Shown: positions 1-7,379 of the stretch, one piece after another | How positions within the stretch are numbered: position 1 is the stretch's first letter | Layout: each line of letters opens with the position of its first letter | NCBI GenBank assembly: GCA_964575715.1 | Contig: CAZNSG010000191.1 | Location: forward strand, 1 to 15,472 | Reading direction: 5' to 3' | DNA: 15,472 bases | DNA from: PNAI01 sp964575715 | Lineage (GTDB): Bacteria; Pseudomonadota; Alphaproteobacteria; Rhizobiales; Xanthobacteraceae | The notes under the pieces: generated by a model | The model's input: only the letters and a program-made list of their open reading frames with translations | What the model was told of the DNA's origin: nothing | Databases searched by the model: none | Translations under genes and position numbers: made by a program

Positions 1-1
1 G

Positions 2-616
2 GAGATCCGGAAGATCGCCGCGCAGCGCCTCGGCTGCGCGCCGGATGAGGTGAAAATCAGTGACGGCGTCGCCTCCCACGGCTCCGCGCGTGTCGATTTC
101 ACCGCGCTCGCCGGCCTCAGTGTGGAGCGCACCTTCCAGAACAAGAAGCACACCTACAGCTACGGCACCCACGCGGCCCATGTCGCCGTCGATCCCGGCA
201 CCGGCCACGTCGAGATTCTGGATTATGTGACCGTGGAAGATGTAGGCCGGATCATCAATCCCGCCACGCTGCACGGGCAGGTGATCGGCTCGATCGTGCA
301 AGGCCTCGGCAGTGTCTTTCTCGAACATCTTCAATATGACGAGAACGCTCAGCTATTGACCGGCTCGCTCGCCGACTATCTGCTCCCGACCGCTACAGAT
401 TTCCTCCACATCCGTGGCATCTCCTTGGGGCTGCGGCCTTGCCCGAACAATCCGCTAGGGGCCAAGGGCGCCGGAGAAGGAGGTCTGATTGCGGTCGGCG
501 GCGTCATTAGTAACGCGATCGCCGCCGCGCTATGCTCACTGTCGGTGCAGCCGCGCGACCTCCCGCTGTCGCCACCTCGCCTCTGGCGCTTGATCGAAGA
601 CGCGCGTGAGTCGTAA
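2..616 (+). CDS. Molybdopterin-binding large subunit of xanthine/CO dehydrogenase family (C-terminal part, 5' end outside window)
   Basis: This is the last 204 residues of a molybdenum hydroxylase large chain (CoxL/XdhB-like). The frame is open from base 2, so the start lies upstream of the window; the ATG at 50 is internal. Recognisable family motifs are TVEDVGRIINP, in the Moco-binding part, and GAKGAGEGG near the end, whose Glu matches the conserved active-site Glu of the family. Such enzymes hydroxylate aromatic heterocycles, purines, aldehydes or CO, and work with a FAD subunit and a 2Fe-2S subunit; neither is in the window. The CO-specific active-site loop would lie upstream, so the substrate cannot be read. 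The flavin-dependent oxidoreductase gene starts 47 bp downstream on the same strand and may be co-transcribed. Family assignment is firm; the substrate is unknown. Confidence 0.92.
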   Translation, partial: EIRKIAAQRLGCAPDEVKISDGVASHGSARVDFTALAGLSVERTFQNKKHTYSYGTHAAHVAVDPGTGHVEILDYVTVEDVGRIINPATLHGQVIGSIVQGLGSVFLEHLQYDENAQLLTGSLADYLLPTATDFLHIRGISLGLRPCPNNPLGAKGAGEGGLIAVGGVISNAIAAALCSLSVQPRDLPLSPPRLWRLIEDARES

Positions 617-663
617 TCGCCGTGCGCTAGGCAACGAGATCAGTCATCGGCAGCCCAGTAACA

Positions 664-1692
664 ATGAACAGAATCCCCGATATAAGCATTCGTGTCCACG
701 GCGGGATGATGCCCGGCGCCTGTGTCGCGCTTGCGCAAGCGGCCGATGCCGCGGGCTTTGTCAGCGTGTGGTTTGCGGAAAACGCTTTCGCGCGCGGCAT
801 CCTGCCGGCCGCCGCCGCTTGCGCTGTCGCAACCGAGCGATTGCAGATTGGCGCCGGTGTGTTCAATCCATTCAGCCGCCATCCAACGATGATGGCCATG
901 GAAATCGGCGCGCTCGACGAATTGTCGAACGGGCGTGCTACCTTGAGCATCGGCTCAGGGATCGTCTCGGCGACGGAGAAAATCGGCTTTAGCGCCGAGA
1001 AGCCGCTGCTTGCCCTGCGCGACAGCCTCGCGATCGTGCGCGACCTGCTGCGGGGTGAGGAAGTTGATCACACCGGTCCCGCGTTCTCCGCCAGGAAGGT
1101 GAAGCTCGATTACAAGCCGCGTGCCGACATTCCGATCTTTCTCGCCGGACGCGGCAACTTGACGGTGAAGCTCTCCGGCGAGGCAGCCGACGGTCTCATC
1201 ATCTCGAACATGTGCTCGGTCGAATTCGCCGGGCGTATCGCCGAACTGATGCAGGCGAGCCGCCGCGCCGCCGGCCGAGCCAGCACGGGCCGTGTCGTCC
1301 AATACATGCCCTGCGCGGTGCGCAAGGATGCCAAGGCAGCGATAGATGTGGCCAAGCGCGCGGTGGGCGAAATGGTGCCAGGCTTCTGGGCGCTCAGCCA
1401 GAAGCTGAGTTCCGCCAAGGACGCCTTGCTAGCCGGTACCAACATCACGGAACAGGAATTCGCCGCCGCGGCGGCCCGGTTGCGTACCGGCGAGGACGCG
1501 GCGAAGGCGCTCGATGAACGCTTCGCGACCGCTTTCTCGCTGGTCGGGACGCCGGAAGACTGTCTGGCCGGCGCGTTCCGCTATGGTGCGGCCGGGGTGA
1601 CTGAGCTCGCCCTCACCTTCGGCGGCCCCACTGCACTCGACGACATCAAGTTGCTGGGCGAGGCGCTCGCCGGTTGGACACACGCCCATTAG
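664..1692 (+). CDS. LLM-class flavin-dependent oxidoreductase (luciferase-like monooxygenase family)
   Basis: The 342-residue product fits the bacterial luciferase-like TIM-barrel family, which includes FMN-dependent monooxygenases and F420-dependent reductases such as Mer. Visible family features are the AQAADAAGFVSVWFAEN strand-helix near residues 20-40, the GAGVFNPFSRHPTMMAME segment near 62-80 (typical NPxxRHP signature), the LSNGRATLSIGSG segment, and the PIFLAGRGN strand that normally contacts the flavin phosphate. Length is normal. The start is the ATG at 664; no strong Shine-Dalgarno sequence precedes it. It lies 47 bp after the molybdenum hydroxylase gene and ahead of an IclR regulator, so a role in oxidative breakdown of an organic compound is likely. 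FMN versus F420 use and the substrate cannot be decided by eye. Confidence 0.88.
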   Translation: MNRIPDISIRVHGGMMPGACVALAQAADAAGFVSVWFAENAFARGILPAAAACAVATERLQIGAGVFNPFSRHPTMMAMEIGALDELSNGRATLSIGSGIVSATEKIGFSAEKPLLALRDSLAIVRDLLRGEEVDHTGPAFSARKVKLDYKPRADIPIFLAGRGNLTVKLSGEAADGLIISNMCSVEFAGRIAELMQASRRAAGRASTGRVVQYMPCAVRKDAKAAIDVAKRAVGEMVPGFWALSQKLSSAKDALLAGTNITEQEFAAAAARLRTGEDAAKALDERFATAFSLVGTPEDCLAGAFRYGAAGVTELALTFGGPTALDDIKLLGEALAGWTHAH

Positions 1693-1717
1693 ACATTTGG
1701 GCAAAACAAAAACTTCT

Positions 1718-1727
1718 GTTCGCGAAC
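1718..1727. promoter_or_regulatory. Candidate operator palindrome upstream of the IclR gene
   Basis: GTTCGCGAAC is a perfect 10-bp palindrome 29 bp before the preferred ATG of the IclR-type regulator, in the 64-bp gap after the oxidoreductase gene. IclR regulators commonly repress their own genes through short palindromes near the start. No second copy of the site was noticed in the window, and a 10-bp palindrome can arise by chance in GC-rich DNA. Confidence 0.3.
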
Positions 1728-1756
1728 GTGAGCTAATCGCCGACAAGGGGATGTTC

Positions 1757-2608
1757 ATGGCAAATAAGGACAATGCACGCGCAGAAAACCAATCAGTGGC
1801 GCGGGCGCTTGCCATTCTGAACCTGCTCGCCAACCGGTCGGAGCCGGTGGGCGTGCGGGAGATCGCTCGGCAGATACAAGTCGTGCCCAGCATCGCCCAG
1901 AGGCTGATCAAGACCTTGGCCAATGGCGGCTTCCTGGAGCAGACCTGCACCACTTTACGCTACATGATCGGCTATAAGGCGTTTCACGTCGGCAATACCT
2001 TTATCGGGCAAAGCAGTGTGCATTCGGCCGTGATGCCTGGGCTTTACGCGCTCGCCGAGCAGCACATAAGCGGCTTTCTCGGCGTGCTGCGCGATCGCAG
2101 CATTGTGTATCTTGCCACCGTGCAAAGCGCCGGACCGGTCGCCATCAACCATCGGCCGGGTGCCCAAACCTACCTGCACTCCACCGCGATGGGCAAAGCG
2201 CTGCTGGCGGAAATGCCCGATCACGAGGCCCGCGCATTGCTCACGCAGCGCCCACTCGCGCGTCTGACGGCGCGGACAAAGGTCAGCGTGCCGCAGCTGA
2301 TGGCCGAATTGAAGAATGTGCGCCGCCTGGGCTACGCCACCAGCGACGAGGAAAACCGACAAGGCTTCTTTTCCGTCGGCGCCGTCGTGCGTAACTCGAG
2401 CGGTAGTGCCATTGCAGTCGTCAGCGGCGCGGTTCCGACCGCCGGCCTCAAGACTCAGGACCGTGTCCGAATCGCGCGGCTGGTCATGGAAACGGCGCAC
2501 AATGCGTCACGAAAATTGGGGCACCGAATGCCTTCAGGAATTTCGATACCGGAGGGGCGCGTGCAATCACTAAGACGTCACCCAAAACGGTATTCCGAAA
2601 GGCGCTAG
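1757..2608 (+). CDS. IclR-family transcriptional regulator
   Basis: The 283-residue protein has the two-domain IclR layout: an N-terminal winged helix-turn-helix (about residues 12-70; VGVREIARQIQVVPSIAQRL contains the recognition region) and a C-terminal effector-binding domain (about 80-260) with the family-typical stretches HSTAMGKALLAEMP and GYATSDEENRQGFFSVGAVV. These regulators sense small catabolic acids and control nearby operons. I prefer the ATG at 1757 because AAGGGG at 1745-1750 lies 6 nt before it; an ATG at 1751 is in frame with no room for that site, and a TTG at 1697 would add an unlikely tail. The target is unknown: the upstream oxidative genes, itself, or the downstream divergent pair are all possible. 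Confidence 0.92.
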   Translation: MANKDNARAENQSVARALAILNLLANRSEPVGVREIARQIQVVPSIAQRLIKTLANGGFLEQTCTTLRYMIGYKAFHVGNTFIGQSSVHSAVMPGLYALAEQHISGFLGVLRDRSIVYLATVQSAGPVAINHRPGAQTYLHSTAMGKALLAEMPDHEARALLTQRPLARLTARTKVSVPQLMAELKNVRRLGYATSDEENRQGFFSVGAVVRNSSGSAIAVVSGAVPTAGLKTQDRVRIARLVMETAHNASRKLGHRMPSGISIPEGRVQSLRRHPKRYSERR

Positions 2609-2655
2609 GCCGTCGAAATCGTATAGCGACGTGAGATAATGTCGTCTGATGTGTT

Positions 2656-3843
2656 TTAACGTGCAGTGGCAGATTTGCCGGCGTGCGCTCGGACAGCTTC
2701 TTCGTTGATGTCTGTCCCCCATCCCGGCCTATTTGGAACGGCAATCTCGCTGTTGGAGATCGCAAGCGGATGCGTGAAGAATTCCGACACCCAAGGCGCT
2801 TCGTCAACTACCACTTCTGAAATCCGGAAATTCGGAATTGCCGCAGCAAAATGCGTGCCCATCAGCGTGGACAAGTGGCCGTGATAATTGTGCACGGCAA
2901 CATTGACGTCGTAGCAATCGACCAGAGCTGCCATTTTAGTCGCCTCAATCATACCGTTCCACTGCGGATCGATAATCACAACATCCACCCCGGTTTGATC
3001 GAGATAGGGCTTCAAATTGCGGCTTCCGTAGATGGTTTCGAGCGATGCGATCGGGGTCGTGGTCGATTGCCGGATCGCGGATAAAGACTTCGGATCGTGC
3101 AAGTCGAATTCGAGCCAGAGCAGACGAAGCGGCTCCAGTGCTTTCGCGATTTTACGAACACCGTCCGGCTTAAAATTGCAATTCAGGTCGATCGACAGCT
3201 TTATTTCCGGCCCAGCGCCCTGCCGGAACGCCGCAAGCAGGTCGACAATACCGGTCAGCAACTGATCATCGAGATTAAGCTCCGGATGACTTCCGCCCAT
3301 CCCGAAGCCGGCCTGATAATTCGACGCCTTTCCGTCTGCAAATGTCAGAATGTTCGTCTTGAGCGCGGAAAAGCCGCGCTCTGCCACTTCGCGGCCGAGC
3401 TTTACAACGTCGTCGAGGCTGCACATCGGAGCGGCGCCGAAGAGATCAGGATGGCGCACGCGCAATGTGCCGCAATGAGACCAATAGGCCAGGAGCCGAT
3501 CTCGCACCGCACCGCCGAACAATTCGTACACCGGCACTCCAAGCGATTTTGCCTTGAGATCGAGACAGGCGTTTTCGATTGCGGCGATAGCCTGTGAGAT
3601 CATGCCGCCCGAGGCAGTTCTAGTATGCGCGTAAAGCTTCGTACTGATCTTTCCGACTTGCCGCGGATCCTGCCCGATTACTTGTTCGGACATCTTTCGG
3701 ATCACGCCAGTCAGACCGGGAACCGACCGCCCCTCGCCGAATTCGGACCATCCGACCAGGCCGGTGTTCGTCGTCAATTTCAAGAACGAAAGCGTGCGCC
3801 AACCCGCGTCGGCGTGTATATCTTCGACCGATGTAATTTTCAT
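2656..3843 (-). CDS. Enolase-superfamily enzyme, mandelate racemase/muconate lactonizing group (probable acid-sugar dehydratase or racemase)
   Basis: The 395-residue protein has the N-terminal capping domain (about 1-120) and the barrel domain of the superfamily. The three magnesium ligands appear at D219 (SIDLN), E245 (LEFDL) and E269 (SLETIYG). A His-Asp dyad of the mandelate racemase type is visible as D292 (IIDPQWNG) and H318 (AVHNYHG), with a second His at 321. The usual KxK base motif is altered: K162-T-N164, so the second Lys is Asn. That pattern fits an enzyme relying on the His-Asp dyad, as some acid-sugar dehydratases do, rather than a two-base racemase. It is transcribed away from the D-2-hydroxyacid dehydrogenase gene across a 90-bp gap. 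Substrate: probably a hydroxylated carboxylic acid, not identifiable here. Confidence 0.92.
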   Translation of the reverse strand: MKITSVEDIHADAGWRTLSFLKLTTNTGLVGWSEFGEGRSVPGLTGVIRKMSEQVIGQDPRQVGKISTKLYAHTRTASGGMISQAIAAIENACLDLKAKSLGVPVYELFGGAVRDRLLAYWSHCGTLRVRHPDLFGAAPMCSLDDVVKLGREVAERGFSALKTNILTFADGKASNYQAGFGMGGSHPELNLDDQLLTGIVDLLAAFRQGAGPEIKLSIDLNCNFKPDGVRKIAKALEPLRLLWLEFDLHDPKSLSAIRQSTTTPIASLETIYGSRNLKPYLDQTGVDVVIIDPQWNGMIEATKMAALVDCYDVNVAVHNYHGHLSTLMGTHFAAAIPNFRISEVVVDEAPWVSEFFTHPLAISNSEIAVPNRPGWGTDINEEAVRAHAGKSATAR

Positions 3844-3933
3844 ATGCTCGCTTCGTTTCTGCCGCAGCCGGCCGTCCCGACTTTGTTGCCGGCGGCAGGT
3901 GCGCTGGAGGAGTTCTGTTCCGGAGTTAAGCCG

Positions 3934-4926
3934 ATGAACGAAAAGCCCACATTGCTGATCATCCTACGCTCGCATGAGCGGATTCGCACGCAATATTACG
4001 ACGGCATTGCGCGAACGTTTCCGGAATTGCATGTCAGAAGCGTTGCTGAAGTTGCTCACGCAGACCCATATCTCGCCGATGCACAAATTATAGTGACGCA
4101 TGGCCCGCATCTCGAAGACAGGGCCGCTTATGTTTTCACCAACGCGCCGAAGCTTAAATGGGTTCAGGGCATCGGCACCGGCGTCGACAACATCGCCGAC
4201 TGTCCAGCTTTGCGCGAAGATGTGATTGTCACGAATATTCATGGAGTTCACGGCCCGGCCATGTCTGAAGCAGCAATGTCGCTAATGCTCGCGCTTGGCC
4301 GAAAGTTGCCACGCAATCTCGAAAACAAGGCCCGGCACATATGGGAGAATTGGCCATCAAGTCTTCTCAGCGAGAAGACCGTCGGTATCCTAGGCATGGG
4401 TTCAATCGCCGAATCGATGGGTCCGCGCTTCAAGGCATTCAACATGACTGTGTTCGGCATCACATCGAGCGTACGAAAGGTGGCGGGATTTGATCGCGTC
4501 TACGACAAGAGCAAGCTAATCGAGGTTGTGTCCGAACTTGACTACTTCGTCATACTCACCCCGTATAGTCCCGAAACCCATCACATTATTAATGCCGAGG
4601 TGCTCGGTGCCATGAAACCCGACAGTTACTTGATCAACCTTGCGCGTGGCGGCGTCCTCGATGAGGCGGCATTGATCGAGGTGCTGCGGTTGAACCGAAT
4701 CGCCGGAGCCGCGCTCGACGTGTTTGCGCAGGAACCGCTCAAGCCGGATAATCCACTGTGGGATTTTGACAACGTCATCATCACTTGTCACCAAGCGGCA
4801 ACACACGACAATTCGGCCCGCACCAATCTGCCAACGATCCAGCAGAACATCCGCCGATTTTTGGCAAATGACCTTACAAACATGAAGAATGTGATCAAGC
4901 GCACCCCGTCGGCAAAGACGGTGTAA
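3934..4926 (+). CDS. D-2-hydroxyacid dehydrogenase family protein
   Basis: The 330-residue product is full length for NAD(P)-dependent D-2-hydroxyacid dehydrogenases, which interconvert 2-keto acids and D-2-hydroxy acids. The catalytic Arg (R238 in LARGG), Glu (E267 in AQEPL) and His (H286 in TCHQAA) are all present. The nucleotide-binding loop reads GMGSIA (154-159), a GxGxxA variant. The second strand of the fold ends in GITSS followed by RK, with no acidic residue, which suggests preference for NADP(H) over NAD(H). The frame is open back to 3625, but that stretch is antisense to the enolase-family gene; the ATG at 3934 has GGAG 8 nt upstream and gives the family's usual N-terminus. An IS remnant begins 4 bp after the stop, yet the protein end looks intact. 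Confidence 0.93.
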   Translation: MNEKPTLLIILRSHERIRTQYYDGIARTFPELHVRSVAEVAHADPYLADAQIIVTHGPHLEDRAAYVFTNAPKLKWVQGIGTGVDNIADCPALREDVIVTNIHGVHGPAMSEAAMSLMLALGRKLPRNLENKARHIWENWPSSLLSEKTVGILGMGSIAESMGPRFKAFNMTVFGITSSVRKVAGFDRVYDKSKLIEVVSELDYFVILTPYSPETHHIINAEVLGAMKPDSYLINLARGGVLDEAALIEVLRLNRIAGAALDVFAQEPLKPDNPLWDFDNVIITCHQAATHDNSARTNLPTIQQNIRRFLANDLTNMKNVIKRTPSAKTV

Positions 4927-4930
4927 AAAC

Positions 4931-4939
4931 TGACCTGAC
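4931..4939 (+). repeat. Left terminal inverted repeat of the IS3-type remnant
   Basis: TGACCTGAC is the exact reverse complement of the right end at 5327-5335. Beyond these 9 bp the match continues only loosely into a T-rich stretch on both ends. Confidence 0.7.
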
Positions 4940-4997
4940 CGGGCTTTTTTTTGGACCAAGCGTTTTGAGAGAAACAAGCTTGGAAAGGAGCTTGGTC

Positions 4998-5297
4998 ATG
5001 CCGAAGATGAGGTTCAGTGCGGAGCAGATCGTGACACTGCTTCACCATATTGAAGTCGCGATGGGTCAGGGCAAATCGACGCAGTTCGCATGCCGGGATC
5101 TCGGAACAGAACTAAGCGATGCGCTGTTGAACGGCGAGATATTCTACAGCCTGAAGGAAGCACAGATTGTCATCGAGCAATTGCGAAGGCACTACAAAAC
5201 CATCAGACCTTACTCATCGCCGGGGTATCGACCACCTGCGCCACCGGCATTCAACCTGTTCCAGTCACCGCTAGATCAGGTCGCCTCAATGCAATAA
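4998..5297 (+). pseudogene. IS3-family transposase remnant: orfA N-terminus fused to orfB C-terminus
   Basis: The first 36 or so residues (beginning MPKMRFSAEQIV) match the usual start of an IS3-family OrfA, before its helix-turn-helix would be completed. The rest, from about LLNGEIFYSLKEAQ to PYSSPGYRPPAPP, matches the last 60 or so residues of OrfB, after the catalytic DDE core. The join lies near 5100-5115 and happens to keep one reading frame, although orfA and orfB normally lie in different frames. AAGGAG at 4985-4990 is 7 nt before the ATG at 4998, so the peptide could still be translated. It lacks all catalytic residues and cannot be a transposase. Confidence 0.8.
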
Positions 5298-5326
5298 CCT
5301 CTCTATCGCGCTGCTACAAAAAATCC

Positions 5327-5335
5327 GTCAGGTCA
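5327..5335 (-). repeat. Right terminal inverted repeat of the IS3-type remnant
   Basis: GTCAGGTCA, the exact inverse of 4931-4939, marks the right end of the element. It lies 41 bp before the GTG of the aldolase-family gene, so the IS end forms most of that gene's upstream region. Confidence 0.7.
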
Positions 5336-5376
5336 ATATTGGTCTGTCTCTGCGCGTCTCCCACCCCGAGCTTCAG

Positions 5377-6108
5377 GTGAATTCATTGGCTGATATCCCG
5401 ATTTCCTCCGCTGGTCCTGTCGATGCGGTGATCATCGACGACATGGTCTTCGCGAGCCGCATCCTGGCGCAGCACGGCGTGCTGGACGCCTGGGGCCATG
5501 TGAGCATTCGGCATCCCGCAAATCCGGAGCGCTATCTCTTGTCGCGCGCGCGGGCACCCGCGCTGGTTTCGGCCGAGGACATCATGGAATTTGACCTCGA
5601 CTCCAATCCGGTCGATCAGCGTGGCCGGCGCGTGTTTCTTGAGCGCTTCATCCACGGCCAAGCGTATCGCGCAAGGCCAGACGTACACGCGGTCGTTCAC
5701 AGCCATTCGCCCGCGATGATCCCGTTCAGCGTCACCGGTGAGCCACTGAAAGCAATCTCCCACATCGCGTCGTTCCTCGTGAAGGAAGTGCCCGTGTGGG
5801 AGATTCGCGACGTCGGCATCACACAGGGGTTGCTGGTGACCAACAACACGCAGGGGCATTCGCTGGCTAAGGCGCTCGGCGACGGACCCGTCGCACTCAT
5901 GCGTGGGCACGGCAACCTCGTAGTCGCTCCCGACATCAAGCGCGCTGTGCATCGCGCGCTCTACACCGAGATCAATGCCCAGCAGCTCGCCACGGCGCTA
6001 TCGTTCAAGCGCCCGATCACCTTTGTCGCGCCGGACGAATCGCAGGACCCGAAGCGGCTCGACGACGCATGGGAAGTGTGGAAGAGCGAGGCGATGAAGG
6101 ATGCGTGA
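5377..6108 (+). CDS. Class II aldolase/adducin family protein
   Basis: The 243-residue product matches the zinc-dependent class II aldolase fold. Metal-binding His residues are visible as H108 and H110 (HSHSP) and H178 (RGHG), and a conserved Glu lies at E89 (LERFIHG). Members cleave sugar phosphates, epimerise them, or, in some aromatic pathways, decarboxylate hydroxy-aromatic acids such as dihydroxyphthalate; this sequence does not tell which. The GTG at 5377 has little Shine-Dalgarno support. A TTG at 5386 is an attractive alternative: GGTGA at 5376-5380 lies 5 nt before it, and it would give the start (M)ADIPISS that I expect for relatives. The gene is boxed between two decayed IS elements, so its original operon partners may be lost. 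Confidence 0.88.
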   Translation: MNSLADIPISSAGPVDAVIIDDMVFASRILAQHGVLDAWGHVSIRHPANPERYLLSRARAPALVSAEDIMEFDLDSNPVDQRGRRVFLERFIHGQAYRARPDVHAVVHSHSPAMIPFSVTGEPLKAISHIASFLVKEVPVWEIRDVGITQGLLVTNNTQGHSLAKALGDGPVALMRGHGNLVVAPDIKRAVHRALYTEINAQQLATALSFKRPITFVAPDESQDPKRLDDAWEVWKSEAMKDA

Positions 6109-6232
6109 GGCCCGCACAAATCAAGCGATCTCGAAGATCTCGATTACGACCATAATCTCCGACGCAGCCGCGCGCTCAACACCACGACCTCGATGGGCCG
6201 CCTCACATTGAATGTCCTTCTCTCGTTCGCCC

Positions 6233-6249
6233 TGTGTGTACCGAGAACT
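6233..6249 (+). repeat. Left terminal inverted repeat of the second IS
   Basis: Seventeen bases matching the inverted right end (7311-7327) at 14 positions. It lies 46 bp before the transposase ATG. Confidence 0.65.
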
Positions 6250-6295
6250 CCATCCCTATTGATCGGCTCGCGGAATCACCTAACGTCAGTACGCA

Positions 6296-7312
6296 ATGGT
6301 CGCATTGGTCAGTTTTTTCCTTGCCGTCTTGGCCTCGCCATTCAAGTCGAAGAGCCGGCTTGAAGCCGAAAACGCGGCGCTGCGACATCAGCTGATCGTG
6401 TTGCGGCGTAACGTGCGCGGCCGTGTCCGGCTCACGAACGGCGATCGCTGGTTCTTCGTCCAGCTGTATCGTTGGTTTCCGTCGGTCCAGAAGGCTATCA
6501 CGATCATCCATCCCGAGACGCTCGTCCGTTGGCATCGGGCTGGCTTTCGCCGGTACTGGCGCTGGAAATCGCACGCACTTGGAGGCCGGCCGCAAATCGA
6601 CACGGACCTGCGCGCGTTGATCCGACGGATGAGCGTTGAGAACCCGCTTTGGGGCGCACCGCGCATCCACGGCGAACTGCTCAAGCTCGGCTTCGAGGTC
6701 GCTCAGTCAAGCGTCGCAAAGTACATGGTCAAGCGACGTGGACCGCCAAGCCAGGGATGGTGCACCTTCCTGCGCAACCACGCCCCAGACATCGCTGCTA
6801 TGGACTTGTTCGTTGTTCCAACCATTGGCTTCAACCTGCTCTATGCCTTCGTTATCGTTCGATTGGACCGTAGAGACCTCGTTTGGATCAATGTCACAAC
6901 AAACCCGACGGCAGAATGGATCGTGCGCCAGATAACAGAGGCATTCCCTTGGAATGAGGCTCCTCGCTACCTCATTCGCGATCGGGATCAGATCTATGGC
7001 ACTGTCGTCACACGCCGGTTGCGCGCCATGGGCATCCGGGACAAGCCTACTGCACCAAGCTCGCCTTGGCAGAATGGCTTTGCTGAACGGCTGATCGGAT
7101 CGATCCGGCGCGAGTGCGTCGACCATATGATCGTATTGGGCGAAGCGCATTTGCGCTGAATTCTAACGAAGTATGCCGCCTACTATAATGAATTGAGGAC
7201 TCATCGGTCTCTCAACAAGGATGCGCCGATCCATCGCGCCATTCAGCACCATGGCGGCATCGTATCTGCGCCCATCCTCGGTGGCCTTCATCACCATTAT
7301 TGCAGAATCTAG
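6296..7312 (+). pseudogene. IS transposase with integrase core (rve/DDE), interrupted by an in-frame TGA
   Basis: Residues 1-287 are followed by TGA at 7157-7159. The same frame then continues for 50 codons with clear family sequence (YAAYYNELRTHRSLNKDAP, then LGGLHHHY) to TAG at 7310. The intact protein would be about 338 residues. DDE candidates are D170 (AAMDLF), D229 (IRDRD) and E264 (FAERL), giving the D-(34)-E spacing usual for the IS3/IS481 group. The stop sits where relatives usually have Arg, so a single CGA to TGA transition explains it. All catalytic residues come before the stop; only the C-terminal tail is lost. I recognise this type from Bradyrhizobium-like genomes, but the exact IS name is not certain. 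Confidence 0.82.
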
Positions 7313-7327
7313 TTTTCAGCACACACA
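7311..7327 (-). repeat. Right terminal inverted repeat of the second IS
   Basis: This is the inverse partner of 6233-6249 with three mismatches. It overlaps the last two bases of the transposase stop codon, a common arrangement in compact IS elements. Confidence 0.65.
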
Positions 7328-7346
7328 ACGGAGCCTGGACATTAGC

Positions 7347-7376
7347 TTGCTTCACCGGATTTGTTCCCTGTATGAT
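7347..7376 (+). promoter_or_regulatory. Candidate sigma70-type promoter of the four-gene operon
   Basis: TTGCTT at 7347-7352 and TATGAT at 7371-7376 are separated by 18 bp. The -10 differs from TATAAT at one base; the -35 keeps TTG only. A start of transcription near 7383 would fall inside the adjacent palindrome, consistent with repression by a bound regulator. The promoter begins 20 bp outside the IS right end. Confidence 0.4.
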
Positions 7377-7379
7377 CGT

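Larger units (their letters stand above)
4931..5335 (+). mobile_element. Internally deleted IS3-family element (405 bp), non-autonomous
   Basis: The element is bounded by terminal inverted repeats beginning TGACCTGAC on the left (4931-4939) and matching GTCAGGTCA on the right (5327-5335), with TG...CA ends as usual for IS3-type elements. Between them is one small ORF joining the start of orfA to the end of orfB, so roughly two thirds of a normal 1.2-kb element is missing. The four bases outside each end (AAAC and ATAT) do not match, so no target duplication is visible. It sits between the hydroxyacid dehydrogenase stop and the aldolase-family gene. Confidence 0.75.
6233..7327 (+). mobile_element. 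Insertion sequence with rve-type DDE transposase (about 1.1 kb), probably inactive
   Basis: The transposase reading frame is framed by 17-bp imperfect inverted repeats: TGTGTGTACCGAGAACT at 6233-6249 and, read inward from the right, TGTGTGTGCTGAAAACT at 7327-7311 (14 of 17 match). TGT...ACA ends fit the IS481/IS3 type. No matching target duplication is seen in the flanks. The transposase has an in-frame stop, so the copy is probably dead unless the stop is read through. Confidence 0.72.

Noticed and set aside
2609..2655. Possible bidirectional terminator between the convergent IclR and enolase-family genes
   Set aside because: Only a 4-bp CGAC/GTCG stem with a long loop was found and no flanking T-run.
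3887..3897. TGCCGGCGGCA palindrome in the 90-bp divergent gap
   Set aside because: It is short, GC-rich and does not extend outward; chance is a fair explanation, so it is not listed as an operator.
3625..3933. Open + strand frame extending the hydroxyacid dehydrogenase by 103 residues at its N-terminus
   Set aside because: It is antisense to the well-supported enolase-family gene, has no family similarity that I recognise, and the ATG at 3934 has a good ribosome site and gives the usual length.
4927..5339. Target-site duplications flanking the IS3-type remnant
   Set aside because: The four bases outside the ends are AAAC and ATAT; no direct repeat of 3-5 bp is seen.
6119..6142. GATCTCGA repeated twice, also a 5-bp stem with a 3-base loop, after the aldolase-family gene
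   Set aside because: The stem is short and no T-run follows, so it does not support a terminator; the repeat is too short to mean more than chance.
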